Shown here one piece after another: positions 1 through 9,953 of a stretch of DNA of 64,000 nucleotides (its first letter is position 1; every line of letters begins with the position of its first letter). The notes beneath the pieces were generated by a model that was given only the letters and a program-made list of their open reading frames with translations, had not been told where the DNA came from and did no database searches. This DNA comes from Enterobacter ludwigii (GTDB lineage Bacteria; Pseudomonadota; Gammaproteobacteria; Enterobacterales; Enterobacteriaceae), in assembly GCA_023023105.1 (NCBI GenBank), contig CP083825.1, positions 1-64,000 of the forward strand. The letters are read 5' to 3'. The position numbers and the translations under genes are program-made.

Positions 1-1014
1 GTGAATGACAATCAGATTTCTGTTCACTGGTCAGATCTACCGAAAGATGAGCTAACCCGTTTCTGCCAGGATGTCGATGCCGGCACTCAGGGTAATTTCC
101 TCATTGCACCGGTCAAAAAACTGACCCGCCGCAAACGCGGTGAGCATTCCACAAAAGCCAAATGTGAGAACCCGGCCTGGTATCGCCCGGAGCATTATAA
201 AAAGCTCTCCGGACAGCTCGGTCATGCCTACAATCGCCTGGTGAAAAAAGACAAAGAAACCGGGCAGGTCAGCCTGCGCATGCATGTTTCTCGTCACCCT
301 CTCTATGTCGCCGGCCGCCGTAAGGCGGGACGTAAATATGGCTTCCGTCCGGAACGTCAGCGCCTGCTCGATGCGCTCTGGCCAGTGCTCATCAGCTTCT
401 GTGATGCCGGCAAGCATACCGTCGGCATGTGTATCTCCCGTCTTGCAAAAGAACTCAGTGCAAAGGACCCAAAAGGCAATGTCATTCCTGAAACGGAGGT
501 GACGGTGTCACGCCTTTCACGGCTTATTGAGGAACAGGTACGGTTTGGCGTTCTGGGCCTCGCAGAAGAACGCGCCTGGGATCGTGAATCCCGCACCTGG
601 TTGCCAACGTATGTCTATATAACCCCCTTGGGATTCCAGATGCTGGGCGTCGATATGGACAAGCTGTTTAAAGAGCAGGAGAAGAAGCTCCGTCAGAGCG
701 CCGAGCGTGAGCAGCTGATCCGGGAAGTAGTGATGAGCGAACATGATGATGTTCAGGCCCACTCTGCGCGGAAATGCTGGTCTGACCGTAAGCGTCGGGA
801 GGCACTCGTTTACCGCCGCAAAAAAGGCGCGGAGCGTAAACGTGCCAACAATCTGATTAAGCTGCCGGCAGATGAACGACTCCATGCAATGTCTGAATGG
901 ATTTACCGCACCCTCCCGCCTGACGAAGCGTACTGGTGCACATCTGAGCGCCTGAAGGCTCTGGCCATCCAGCATCTTTACCAGCTGGATCTGGCGCTTT
1001 CTCCCCCGGACTAG
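1..1014 (+). CDS. repA: IncFII-family replication initiation protein RepA
   Basis: This 337-residue basic protein starts with GTG at the first base of the window. It resembles the IncFII_repA family (RepA of IncFII and related IncL/B/Z replicons). These proteins bind the plasmid origin in cis and recruit host replication proteins. The middle (about residues 100-215) has the family-like arginine-rich helices and a winged-helix-like stretch, and the C-terminal third is rich in Lys/Arg. It is longer than classical R1/R100 RepA (about 285 aa), closer to the forms on Enterobacter and IncL-type plasmids. The leader with the antisense copy-control RNA would lie upstream and is not visible. Its origin should lie just downstream, but an 8.8-kb transposon occupies that interval. 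The family call is from recalled similarity; the exact incompatibility subgroup is not resolved. Confidence 0.85.
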   Translation: MNDNQISVHWSDLPKDELTRFCQDVDAGTQGNFLIAPVKKLTRRKRGEHSTKAKCENPAWYRPEHYKKLSGQLGHAYNRLVKKDKETGQVSLRMHVSRHPLYVAGRRKAGRKYGFRPERQRLLDALWPVLISFCDAGKHTVGMCISRLAKELSAKDPKGNVIPETEVTVSRLSRLIEEQVRFGVLGLAEERAWDRESRTWLPTYVYITPLGFQMLGVDMDKLFKEQEKKLRQSAEREQLIREVVMSEHDDVQAHSARKCWSDRKRREALVYRRKKGAERKRANNLIKLPADERLHAMSEWIYRTLPPDEAYWCTSERLKALAIQHLYQLDLALSPPD

Positions 1015-1047
1015 TCACAGACGACACAACAGTCTTCTTGTTTACGG

Positions 1048-1066
1048 GCCCCTCACCGGGGCTTTT
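1048..1066 (+). terminator. Putative terminator downstream of repA
   Basis: A GCCCC/GGGGC stem with a 5-nt loop is followed by four T residues and, slightly further on, a run of seven T. It sits 33 bp after the repA stop. The stem is short, so it may instead be part of the CIS element, where transcription stops to load RepA onto the origin in IncFII-type plasmids. Confidence 0.5.
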
Positions 1067-1143
1067 CGTGCTGGTTTTTTTCGGCCACCCTGCTCATTTT
1101 TCAACCTTCACTCCGTTCTCCTTCCGGTCACCATGACGTTCTG

Positions 1144-1181
1144 GGGGTCTGAGGGCCAATGGAACGAAAACGTACGCTAAG
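1144..1181 (+). repeat. Left terminal inverted repeat of the ars Tn3-family transposon
   Basis: This 38-bp repeat begins GGGGTCTGAGGG and ends TACGCTAAG. It pairs with 9911-9948, is related to the Tn3 end sequence, and is preceded by the TTCTG target duplication. Confidence 0.95.
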
Positions 1182-1365
1182 GAAATAACCAATTGTTATA
1201 ATTGATATTATTCATTCTTCTCTATGAACTGAAAGCCCGCACTAAGCAATGTTTTAGCCTCAAATGACTTTTTTACCTACCCAACTAACGTAACGATCGC
1301 ACATCAGGTCGTTTTTCAACCGCATAGTGACACCTGCACTCACATGCGAGAAAACACATATGATT

Positions 1366-1418
1366 TTGACTTCTTGTTTTGGTGGAGAGACAATACCCAT
1401 TCATAGCAGGAGTACATA
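1366..1418 (+). promoter_or_regulatory. ars operon promoter and arsR ribosome binding site
   Basis: A TTGACT -35 hexamer (1366-1371) stands 17 bp before a GACAAT -10-like hexamer (1389-1394). AGGAG at 1407-1411 precedes the arsR ATG. ArsR-family repressors bind across such promoters and release on binding As(III). The operator itself was not delimited. The preceding stretch 1182-1365 is non-coding and shows nothing else. Confidence 0.55.
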
Positions 1419-1772
1419 ATGCCAGAAATTGCATCCCTACAACTTTTCAAAATACTATCTGATGAAACCCGCCTGGGTATCGTGCTACTGCTCAGGGAGA
1501 TGGGGGAGCTGTGCGTATGCGATCTCTGCACAGCGCTGGAACAATCACAACCCAAGACCTCCCGCCATCTGGCGATGCTTCGGGAAAGTGGCCTGTTGCT
1601 GGATCGCAAGCAGGGGAAATGGGTTCATTATCGCTTATCCCCGCATATTCCTTCCTGGGCTGCCCTGGTGATTGAGCAGGCCTGGTTAAGTCAACAGGAC
1701 GACGTACAGGCCATCGCCCGTAAGCTGGCATCGGCCAACTGCTCTGGCAGCGGTAAGGCTGTTTGTATCTAA
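1419..1772 (+). CDS. arsR: Arsenite-responsive repressor ArsR
   Basis: This 117-aa winged helix-turn-helix repressor belongs to the ArsR/SmtB family. Residues 30-40 hold the As(III) site with Cys32, Cys34 and Cys37 (LCVCDLC) at the start of the DNA-recognition helix region. Binding of arsenite to these thiols releases the protein from the ars promoter. It is the first gene of arsRDABC, and an AGGAG ribosome site lies just upstream. The length matches R773-type ArsR (117 aa). Confidence 0.97.
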   Translation: MPEIASLQLFKILSDETRLGIVLLLREMGELCVCDLCTALEQSQPKTSRHLAMLRESGLLLDRKQGKWVHYRLSPHIPSWAALVIEQAWLSQQDDVQAIARKLASANCSGSGKAVCI

Positions 1773-1819
1773 AAATTTTGCCTGTACATATATGTTTTTA
1801 CGAATATGAGGTGTTAAAG

Positions 1820-2182
1820 ATGAAAATGTTAACGGTGTTTGATCCGGCGATGTGCTGCAGTACCGGCGTTTGTGGTTCAGATGTCGATCAGGTTTTGGTC
1901 AATTTTTCTGCTGATGTGCAATGGCTGAAAGGGCGTGGGGTTCAGATCGAACGTTATAACCTGGCGCAGCAGCCTATGAGCTTCGTTGAGAACGAAAAAG
2001 CGAAAGCATTCCTTGAGGCTTCTGGAGCTGAAGGGCTTCCGCTGCTGTTGCTTGATGGTGAAACGGTGATGGCCGGGCGATACCCAAAACGCGCTGAACT
2101 GGCTCGCTGGTTTGGTATACCGCTGGAAAAGGTGGGTTTAGCTTCCACCAGTTGCTGTGGTGGTAAAACTTCCTGTTGTTGA
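1820..2182 (+). CDS. arsD: Arsenite metallochaperone and weak repressor ArsD
   Basis: The protein is 120 aa when started at ATG 1820, which follows a GAGGTG ribosome site. An upstream in-frame start at 1763 would overlap arsR and is less likely. Cys12, Cys13 and Cys18 form the conserved As(III)-transfer site that delivers metalloid to ArsA. Vicinal Cys pairs at 112-113 and 119-120 match R773-type ArsD. It sits between arsR and arsA as in five-gene ars operons and also limits maximal operon expression in known systems. Confidence 0.96.
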   Translation: MKMLTVFDPAMCCSTGVCGSDVDQVLVNFSADVQWLKGRGVQIERYNLAQQPMSFVENEKAKAFLEASGAEGLPLLLLDGETVMAGRYPKRAELARWFGIPLEKVGLASTSCCGGKTSCC

Positions 2183-2199
2183 GTATGTCAGGAGGACAT

Positions 2200-3951
2200 A
2201 TGAAATTCTTAGAGAATATCCCGTCTTACCTGTTTTTCACCGGTAAGGGAGGTGTAGGCAAAACTTCGATTTCCTGCGCAACGGCTATACGTCTGGCTGA
2301 ACTGGGAAAGCGTGTTCTGCTTGTCAGTACCGACCCGGCTTCCAATGTCGGTCAGGTATTCGATCAGACTATCGGTAACACTATCCAGCCCGTGACTGCT
2401 GTGTCTGGTCTTTCGGCTCTGGAGATTGACCCGCAGGACGCCGCCCAGCAATACCGCGCCAGAATCGTTGACCCTATTAAAGGTCTTTTGCCTGATGACG
2501 TTGTTAACAGCATCAGTGAACAGCTTTCAGGAGCTTGTACGACAGAGATCGCTGCATTCGACGAGTTTACTGGCTTACTGACTGACGCTTCTCTGCTGAC
2601 CCGCTTTGATCACATCATTTTTGATACTGCCCCAACTGGCCACACTATTCGCCTTCTTCAGCTTCCCGGAGCCTGGAGCAGCTTCATCGAAAGTAACCCG
2701 GATGGTGCTTCCTGTCTTGGTCCAATGGCTGGGCTGGAAAAACAACGCGAGCAATATGCTCATGCGGTTGAGGCATTATCCGATCCTGAACGAACTCGCC
2801 TTGTGCTGGTCGCGCGATTGCAAAAATCAACACTGCAGGAAGTCGCTCGTACTCATGACGAATTATCAGCTATTGGCCTTAAAAATCAGTATTTAGTCAT
2901 TAACGGTGTCCTGCCTGCGAGCGAAGCAGAACGTGATGCACTGGCCGCTGCAATATGGCAACGGGAGCAAGAGGCGCTGGCAAATCTTCCTGCCGGGTTA
3001 TCTGATTTGCCGACAGACAACTTATACCTGCAGCCGCTGAACATGGTTGGTGTATCCGCATTGAAAGGCCTGCTCAACGAACACGCTGAGATAACATCGC
3101 TTCCTGAACAAAGCCCACAGAACAAGCCAGAGAATATGTCGTTGTCTGTCCTGGTTGATGATATCGCCCGCAGTGAACACGGTTTGATTATGCTGATGGG
3201 CAAAGGTGGTGTGGGCAAAACCACAATGGCTGCGGCTATCGCCGTCAGTCTGGCGGATAAGGGTTTTGATGTGCATCTCACCACCTCAGATCCTGCTGCA
3301 CATCTCAGTACAACGCTCAATGGCAGCCTCAAAAATCTGCAGGTCAGCCGAATCAACCCTCACGATGAAACTGAACGCTATCGTCAGCATGTTCTTGAGA
3401 CGAAAGGCAGGGATCTGGATGAGGCTGGGAAACGGCTGCTCGAAGAGGATTTACGTTCTCCTTGCACAGAAGAGATTGCGGTGTTCCAGGCGTTTTCACG
3501 CGTAATTCGTGAAGCTGGCAAACGGTTTGTGGTCATGGATACGGCACCTACCGGGCATACGCTATTACTGCTTGATGCTACCGGGGCTTATCACCGTGAG
3601 ATTGCCAGGAAGATGGGGGATAAAGGTCATTTTACCACTCCGATGATGCAGCTTCAGGACCAGAAACGTACCAAAGTTTTGCTGGTCACTCTGCCTGAAA
3701 CCACACCTGTACTGGAAGCGGCAAACCTGCAGTCCGATCTTGAACGTGCGGGGATTCATCCCTGGGGCTGGATTATCAATAACAGCCTTTCGATTGCACA
3801 GACGCAATCGCCGCTGCTTTGCCAGCGCGCCCTACAAGAGCGTCCTCAAATCGAGGTTGTGAAAAACCAGCATGCAAGCCGCATAGCGTTAGTACCGGTA
3901 ATGGCTGCAGAGCCCACTGGCATCGAGAAACTCAGAGAGCTGGTTGTTTAA
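2200..3951 (+). CDS. arsA: Arsenite efflux ATPase subunit ArsA
   Basis: The protein is 583 aa from ATG 2200, with GGAGG just upstream; 583 aa is the R773 ArsA length. It has two homologous halves, each with a GKGGVGKT P-loop (about residues 15-22 and 334-341) and a DTAPTGHT signature. The Cys in the SGACTTE segment belongs to the As(III) site. ArsA takes arsenite from ArsD and powers ArsB at the inner membrane. Its start follows arsD by only 17 bp. Confidence 0.97.
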   Translation: MKFLENIPSYLFFTGKGGVGKTSISCATAIRLAELGKRVLLVSTDPASNVGQVFDQTIGNTIQPVTAVSGLSALEIDPQDAAQQYRARIVDPIKGLLPDDVVNSISEQLSGACTTEIAAFDEFTGLLTDASLLTRFDHIIFDTAPTGHTIRLLQLPGAWSSFIESNPDGASCLGPMAGLEKQREQYAHAVEALSDPERTRLVLVARLQKSTLQEVARTHDELSAIGLKNQYLVINGVLPASEAERDALAAAIWQREQEALANLPAGLSDLPTDNLYLQPLNMVGVSALKGLLNEHAEITSLPEQSPQNKPENMSLSVLVDDIARSEHGLIMLMGKGGVGKTTMAAAIAVSLADKGFDVHLTTSDPAAHLSTTLNGSLKNLQVSRINPHDETERYRQHVLETKGRDLDEAGKRLLEEDLRSPCTEEIAVFQAFSRVIREAGKRFVVMDTAPTGHTLLLLDATGAYHREIARKMGDKGHFTTPMMQLQDQKRTKVLLVTLPETTPVLEAANLQSDLERAGIHPWGWIINNSLSIAQTQSPLLCQRALQERPQIEVVKNQHASRIALVPVMAAEPTGIEKLRELVV

Positions 3952-3999
3952 TTTTTTTTGTATATACAGGGCGGCAAAGCCGTCCTGTCTGGAGGATTT

Positions 4000-5289
4000 A
4001 TGTTACTGGCAGGCGCTATTTTTGTCCTGACCATCGTTTTGGTTATCTGGCAACCGAAGGGATTAGGGATCGGCTGGAGTGCGACGCTGGGCGCGGTACT
4101 GGCGCTGATCTCTGGCGTAGTCCATTTTGGTGATATCCCTGTAGTGTGGAATATTGTCTGGAATGCGACGGCGACCTTTATTGCCGTGATTATTATCAGC
4201 CTTCTGCTCGATGAATCGGGCTTTTTCGAATGGGCGGCGCTGCACGTTTCACGTTGGGGTAACGGTCGCGGGCGTTTGCTGTTTACCTATATCGTTTTGC
4301 TCGGCGCAGCGGTGGCGGCACTGTTTGCCAACGATGGTGCGGCATTGATTCTGACGCCAATTGTTATCGCCATGCTGCTTGCATTAGGTTTCAGCAAAGG
4401 CACTACGCTGGCATTTGTCATGGCCGCCGGGTTTATTGCCGATACGGCCAGTCTGCCGCTTATCGTGTCCAACCTGGTTAACATCGTTTCTGCAGACTTC
4501 TTTGGGCTGGGTTTCACTGAGTATGCGTCGGTAATGGTGCCGGTGGATATCGCAGCCATTATCGCCACGCTGGTGATGCTGCATCTGTTCTTCCGCAAAG
4601 ATATTCCGCCAACTTACGACCTGGCTCTCCTGAAAGCACCGGCAAAAGCGATTAAAGATCTGGCAACCTTCAGAACCGGCTGGATAGTGTTGATCCTTCT
4701 TCTGGTTGGCTTTTTCGTCCTTGAGCCGTTGGGTATCCCGGTCAGTGCGATTGCTGCTGTAGGGGCTGTCATTCTGTTTGCGGTGGCGAAGCGAGGCCAT
4801 GCCATTAACACTGGCAAAGTGCTTCGCGGTGCGCCATGGCAGATCGTCATATTCTCTCTGGGAATGTATCTGGTGGTCTATGGTCTGCGTAATGCCGGAC
4901 TAACAGAATACCTCTCCGGTGTGTTGAACGTGCTGGCAGATAAAGGACTTTGGGCCGCGACGTTTGGTACTGGCTTCCTGACGGCTTTCCTCTCTTCCAT
5001 CATGAACAATATGCCTACCGTGCTGGTTGGTGCTCTCTCTATTGATGGCAGCACTGCAACAGGCGTTATCAAAGAGGCGATGATTTTTGCCAACGTGATT
5101 GGCTGCGATCTTGGACCGAAAATTACACCTATTGGTAGCCTGGCAACGTTGCTCTGGCTGCATGTCCTTTCACAGAAGAACATGACCATCACATGGGGAT
5201 ACTATTTCCGCACCGGGATCGTCATGACTCTGCCTGTGCTGTTTGTAACGCTGGCCGCGCTGGCGCTACGTCTCTCTTTCACTTTGTAA
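4000..5289 (+). CDS. arsB: Arsenite/antimonite efflux permease ArsB
   Basis: The protein is 429 aa from ATG 4000, after GGAGGA; this is the family length. It is almost wholly hydrophobic, with about twelve membrane helices of the ArsB/NhaD ion-transporter superfamily. It expels As(OH)3 and Sb(OH)3, alone by proton exchange or driven by ArsA. An in-frame start at 3958 would add an unlikely 14 residues. It lies 48 bp after arsA and 12 bp before arsC. Confidence 0.97.
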   Translation: MLLAGAIFVLTIVLVIWQPKGLGIGWSATLGAVLALISGVVHFGDIPVVWNIVWNATATFIAVIIISLLLDESGFFEWAALHVSRWGNGRGRLLFTYIVLLGAAVAALFANDGAALILTPIVIAMLLALGFSKGTTLAFVMAAGFIADTASLPLIVSNLVNIVSADFFGLGFTEYASVMVPVDIAAIIATLVMLHLFFRKDIPPTYDLALLKAPAKAIKDLATFRTGWIVLILLLVGFFVLEPLGIPVSAIAAVGAVILFAVAKRGHAINTGKVLRGAPWQIVIFSLGMYLVVYGLRNAGLTEYLSGVLNVLADKGLWAATFGTGFLTAFLSSIMNNMPTVLVGALSIDGSTATGVIKEAMIFANVIGCDLGPKITPIGSLATLLWLHVLSQKNMTITWGYYFRTGIVMTLPVLFVTLAALALRLSFTL

Positions 5290-5301
5290 TGAGATACTGA
5301 T

Positions 5302-5727
5302 ATGAGCAACATCACCATTTATCACAACCCAGCCTGCGGCACGTCGCGTAATACGCTGGAGATGATCCGCAACAGCGGTATCGAGCCGACCGTTATTCTT
5401 TACCTTGAGACTCCACCTTCACGCGATGAGCTGCTCAAACTCATTGCGGATATGGGCATTTCCGTCCGGGCTTTGCTGCGTAAGAACGTCGAGCCGTATG
5501 AGGAACTGGGTCTTGCAGAAGATAAATTTACTGACGACCAGCTCATCGACTTTATGCTACAGCATCCGATTCTGATCAACCGTCCGATCGTAGTGACGCC
5601 ACTGGGAACTAAACTTTGCCGTCCTTCAGAGGTTGTTCTCGATATCCTTCCAGATGCCCAGAAAACGGCTTTCACCAAGGAAGACGGTGAAAAAGTCGTT
5701 GATGATTCAGGTAAAAGACTGAAATAA
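5302..5727 (+). CDS. arsC: Glutaredoxin-dependent arsenate reductase ArsC
   Basis: This 141-aa protein has R773 ArsC length. The catalytic Cys12 lies in the NPACGTSRNT loop, and the NRPIV segment follows at the expected distance, with arginines that bind the arsenate oxyanion. It reduces As(V) to As(III) with glutathione and glutaredoxin so that ArsAB can export it. It is the last gene of the operon and is followed by a strong hairpin. Confidence 0.97.
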   Translation: MSNITIYHNPACGTSRNTLEMIRNSGIEPTVILYLETPPSRDELLKLIADMGISVRALLRKNVEPYEELGLAEDKFTDDQLIDFMLQHPILINRPIVVTPLGTKLCRPSEVVLDILPDAQKTAFTKEDGEKVVDDSGKRLK

Positions 5728-5731
5728 AGAC

Positions 5732-5753
5732 GAAGGGGGCATTTGCCCCCTTC
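5732..5753. terminator. Bidirectional terminator between arsC and the arsA fragment
   Basis: A perfect 9-bp stem (GAAGGGGGC/GCCCCCTTC) with an ATTT loop sits between convergent ORFs. It can stop the ars operon from the left and the tnpR-arsA fragment transcript from the right. Confidence 0.75.
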
Positions 5754-5757
5754 ATTA

Positions 5758-6162
5758 TTACTTCGCCATTTCTTCCAGCAGGTCAATACCAACCGGCTCT
5801 TCGCTCTGTAGCGCTGTTAATGCAATACGCTTTGCATACTGCTCTTCCACATCAGAGATGAGAGGCAGCTCGCGGTTCGCCCTGATCTTCAGGAAAGGCG
5901 AAGACGGTTGAGCAGCTGCCAGGCTGTTATTAACGACCCATGCCCACGGCTCGATGCCAGCTCGGCGTAGATCCCGCTGCAGGTTAGCGGCTTCCAGTAC
6001 AGGTGTCGTTTCGGCAAGCGTCACGATAATCACCTTCGTCTTCTCCGGGTCTGCTGCTTTTTCGCTATCACCTGTCTTCGATGTCAGAAAGCGAGAGAAT
6101 TCGGCTTCATGCTGTCGCCAGAACACACTCATGCAATTGTTGAATGCCTTTACATCACTCAT
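5758..6162 (-). pseudogene. 3' fragment of a second arsA with an unrelated 5' leader
   Basis: The ORF is 134 aa from ATG 6162 (GAGGA ribosome site upstream), or 138 aa from an upstream TTG. From about residue 38 onward it resembles the last ~97 residues of ArsA, but clearly diverges from the intact arsA in this operon. The first ~37 residues have no counterpart in ArsA. Both P-loops are missing, so it cannot be an ATPase. It follows tnpR on the same strand and could be translated with it. It is probably a relic of an older ars operon from which the present one was assembled, though a recruited small protein cannot be excluded. Confidence 0.8.
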
Positions 6163-6170
6163 GTTCGTCC

Positions 6171-6906
<736 letters not shown>

Positions 6907-9900
6907 ATGCCCGTCGATTTTCTGACCACTGAGCAGGAACTGAATTATGGTCGCTATGTTGCAGAACCCAATGACGTGCAGCTGGCGCGCTATTTTCATC
7001 TTGATGAGCGGGATCTTGCCTTCATTAACCAGCGGCGGGGAAGGCATAACCGGCTGGGAATTGCGCTTCAGCTCACCACCGCCCGTTTTCTGGGCACCTT
7101 TCTGACAGACTTAACCCGGGTTCTGCCAGGTGTTCAGCAATTTGTCGCGGTGCAGCTTAATATTCGCCGTCCAGAAGTCCTTACCCGCTACGCAGAACGG
7201 GTTACCACCCTCAGAGAGCATACTGCGCTGATTAAGGAATATTACGGTTACCATGAATTTGGCGATTTCCCCTGGTCTTTCCGCCTGAAGCGCCTGCTGT
7301 ACACCCGCGCATGGCTCAGTAATGAGCGACCCGGCCTTATGTTTGATTTTGCCACCGCGTGGCTGCTTCAGAATAAGGTCCTGCTGCCCGGAGCAACCAC
7401 ACTTGTACGTCTCGTCAGTGAAATACGCGAACGGGCAAATCAGCGGCTGTGGAAGAAACTGGCCGCGTTGCCGGACAGCTGGCAGACCGCCCGCGTGACG
7501 GAGCTTCTGGACATTCCTGAGGGGCAGCGTACTTCACCGCTGGAGCAACTGAAAAAGGGACCGGTCACCGTCAGCGGCCCGGCATTTACCGAAGCGCTGG
7601 AGCGGTATATCCGGCTGCGAAACCTGGAATTTTCCCGACTGAATTTTACCGGTCTGCCTGCTATACAACTGCGTAATTTGGCCCGTTACGCAGGCATGGC
7701 GTCGGTAAAATATATCGCGCGAATGCCACAGCAGAGAAAACTGGCCGTACTCACAGCATTCGTTAAAGCGCAGGAGACTGCGGCGCTGGATGAGGCCGTT
7801 GATGTGCTCGATATGCTGATACTGGATATCACTCGTGCGGCGAAGAAAACGGGGCAGAAAAAACGGCTCAGGACGCTTAAAGATCTTGATCGTGCTGCGC
7901 TAATATTGGCGCGGGCATGTTCATTGTTGCTGGATGAACAGGCTGACGATGCTGAACTGAGGGAGACCATATTCAACAGCATACCGAAAAGCAGGCTGGC
8001 AGAATCCGTCTGCAAGGTAAATGAGCTGGCCCGGCCTCAGAACAACAATTTCCATGACGAAATGGTGGAGCAGTACGGGCGGGTAAAGCGCTTTCTTCCG
8101 GCGGTATTGCGCGACCTGCATTTCCAGGCAGCGCCAGCCGGAGAACATACGTTGTCCGCCATTCATTATCTGACCGAACTGAACTGCTCGAAAAAGCGCA
8201 TCCTGGACAATGCGCCTGAACATATTATTACCGGCCCCTGGAAACGCCTGGTATACGATGCGGAGGGCCGGATACAGCGTGCCGGTTACTCGCTTTGTCT
8301 GCTGGAGCGCCTTCAGGATGCACTACGTCGAAGGGACATCTGGCTCGAAAACAGCGATCGCTGGGGAAATCCCCGCGAGAAGCTGTTGCAGGGGGAAGAA
8401 TGGCAGGCTCAGCGGGTCCCCGTTTGCCGGGCGCTGGGACATCCCACTGATGGACATAAAGGCGTGCAACAGTTGGCGGTCCAGCTAGATGAAACCTGGA
8501 AAACCGTCGCATCCCGCTTTGAAGGAAATGCGGAGGTTCATATTTGCCATGACGGTAAACATCCTTCCCTGACTATCAGCAGCCTGGAGAAACTGGAGGA
8601 GCCAACATCGTTGCATCGTCTCAACAGTCGGGTAAGGCTGCTACTCCCGCCAGTAGATTTGACGGAACTGTTGCTTGAAATAGATGCCAGAACGGGATTT
8701 ACACGTGAGTTTACGCATGTCAGTGAATCCGGGGCCCGGGCACAGGATCTGCACATCAGCCTGTGCGCGGTCCTGATGGCAGAGGCCTGCAATATCGGGC
8801 TGGAACCGCTGATAAAGCACAATATACCGGCGCTGACGCGCCACCGGCTTAGCTGGGTAAAACAGAATTACCTCCGGGCAGAAACGCTGGTCAGCGCCAA
8901 TGCCCGCCTGGTTGATTTTCAGTCCACACTGGAGCTTGCTGGCCGCTGGGGTGGTGGCGAAGTGGCTTCAGCTGATGGCATGCGCTTTGTCACGCCGGTG
9001 AAAACCGTCAATTCAGGACCTAACAGAAAATATTTTGGTTCCGGACGTGGCATCACCTGGTACAACTTCGTCTCTGATCAGTACTCTGGATTCCACGGCA
9101 TCGTTGTCCCCGGCACATTACGAGATTCCATTTTTGTGCTGGAAGGCCTTCTGGAGCAGCAGACAGGGCTGAATCCGGTTGAGATCATGACAGACACAGC
9201 CGGTACCAGCGACATTATTTTTGGCCTCTTCTGGCTGCTGGGATACCAGTTTTCCCCCCGGCTTGCCGATGCCGGTGAAGCGGTATTCTGGCGAGTGGAT
9301 AAATCGGCAAATTACGGTGCACTGGACGAACTGGCACGTGGTTGTGCCGATCTGTCGAAAGCCGAGGATCAGTGGGATGAGATGATGCGAACCGCCGGTT
9401 CGCTGAAACTGGGCACCATTCATGCTTCAGAACTCATTCGCTCTTTGCTGAAAAGCTCGCGCCCATCAGGGCTGGCACAGGCGATCATGGAAGTGGGGCG
9501 CGTCAACAAGACGCTGTACCTTCTTAATTATATTGATGATGAGGATTATCGTCGGCGGATCCTGACGCAGCTAAACCGGGGGGAAGGCCGCCATGCTGTG
9601 GCGAGGGCGATCTGCTACGGGCAGCGCGGTGAGATCAGAAAGCGCTATCGTGAAGGTCAGGAAGATCAGCTGGGGGCACTGGGCCTGGTCACTAACGCAG
9701 TGGTACTGTGGAACACACTTTATATGCAGGAAGCCCTGAGCTGGATACGCAGTAATGGAGAAGAAATCGGGGTTGAAGATATCGCCCGGTTGTCCCCACT
9801 GATGCACGGGCATATCAATATGCTGGGGCATTATACGTTTACGCTACCGGAGGATATTTTGAAGGGGGAACTGAGAGAACTAAATTTCAATTTAAACAAT

Positions 9901-9915
9901 GAATTAACTTCTTAG
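6907..9915 (+). CDS. tnpA: Tn3-family transposase TnpA
   Basis: This 1,002-aa protein aligns along its whole length with recalled Tn3 TnpA (1,001 aa), including the N-terminal FLTTEQE segment and the conserved region ASADGMRFVTP. The MTDTAG and GQEDQLGALGLV motifs of the DDE catalytic domain are also present. It acts on the 38-bp ends to make cointegrates with 5-bp target duplication. Its stop codon overlaps the right inverted repeat by a few bases. Confidence 0.97.
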   Translation: MPVDFLTTEQELNYGRYVAEPNDVQLARYFHLDERDLAFINQRRGRHNRLGIALQLTTARFLGTFLTDLTRVLPGVQQFVAVQLNIRRPEVLTRYAERVTTLREHTALIKEYYGYHEFGDFPWSFRLKRLLYTRAWLSNERPGLMFDFATAWLLQNKVLLPGATTLVRLVSEIRERANQRLWKKLAALPDSWQTARVTELLDIPEGQRTSPLEQLKKGPVTVSGPAFTEALERYIRLRNLEFSRLNFTGLPAIQLRNLARYAGMASVKYIARMPQQRKLAVLTAFVKAQETAALDEAVDVLDMLILDITRAAKKTGQKKRLRTLKDLDRAALILARACSLLLDEQADDAELRETIFNSIPKSRLAESVCKVNELARPQNNNFHDEMVEQYGRVKRFLPAVLRDLHFQAAPAGEHTLSAIHYLTELNCSKKRILDNAPEHIITGPWKRLVYDAEGRIQRAGYSLCLLERLQDALRRRDIWLENSDRWGNPREKLLQGEEWQAQRVPVCRALGHPTDGHKGVQQLAVQLDETWKTVASRFEGNAEVHICHDGKHPSLTISSLEKLEEPTSLHRLNSRVRLLLPPVDLTELLLEIDARTGFTREFTHVSESGARAQDLHISLCAVLMAEACNIGLEPLIKHNIPALTRHRLSWVKQNYLRAETLVSANARLVDFQSTLELAGRWGGGEVASADGMRFVTPVKTVNSGPNRKYFGSGRGITWYNFVSDQYSGFHGIVVPGTLRDSIFVLEGLLEQQTGLNPVEIMTDTAGTSDIIFGLFWLLGYQFSPRLADAGEAVFWRVDKSANYGALDELARGCADLSKAEDQWDEMMRTAGSLKLGTIHASELIRSLLKSSRPSGLAQAIMEVGRVNKTLYLLNYIDDEDYRRRILTQLNRGEGRHAVARAICYGQRGEIRKRYREGQEDQLGALGLVTNAVVLWNTLYMQEALSWIRSNGEEIGVEDIARLSPLMHGHINMLGHYTFTLPEDILKGELRELNFNLNNELTS

Positions 9916-9948
9916 CGTACGTTTTCGTTCCATTGGCTCTCAAACCCC
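9911..9948 (-). repeat. Right terminal inverted repeat of the ars Tn3-family transposon
   Basis: This is the reverse complement of the left repeat apart from two substitutions. It is followed by the TTCTG target duplication at 9949-9953. Confidence 0.95.
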
Positions 9949-9953
9949 TTCTG

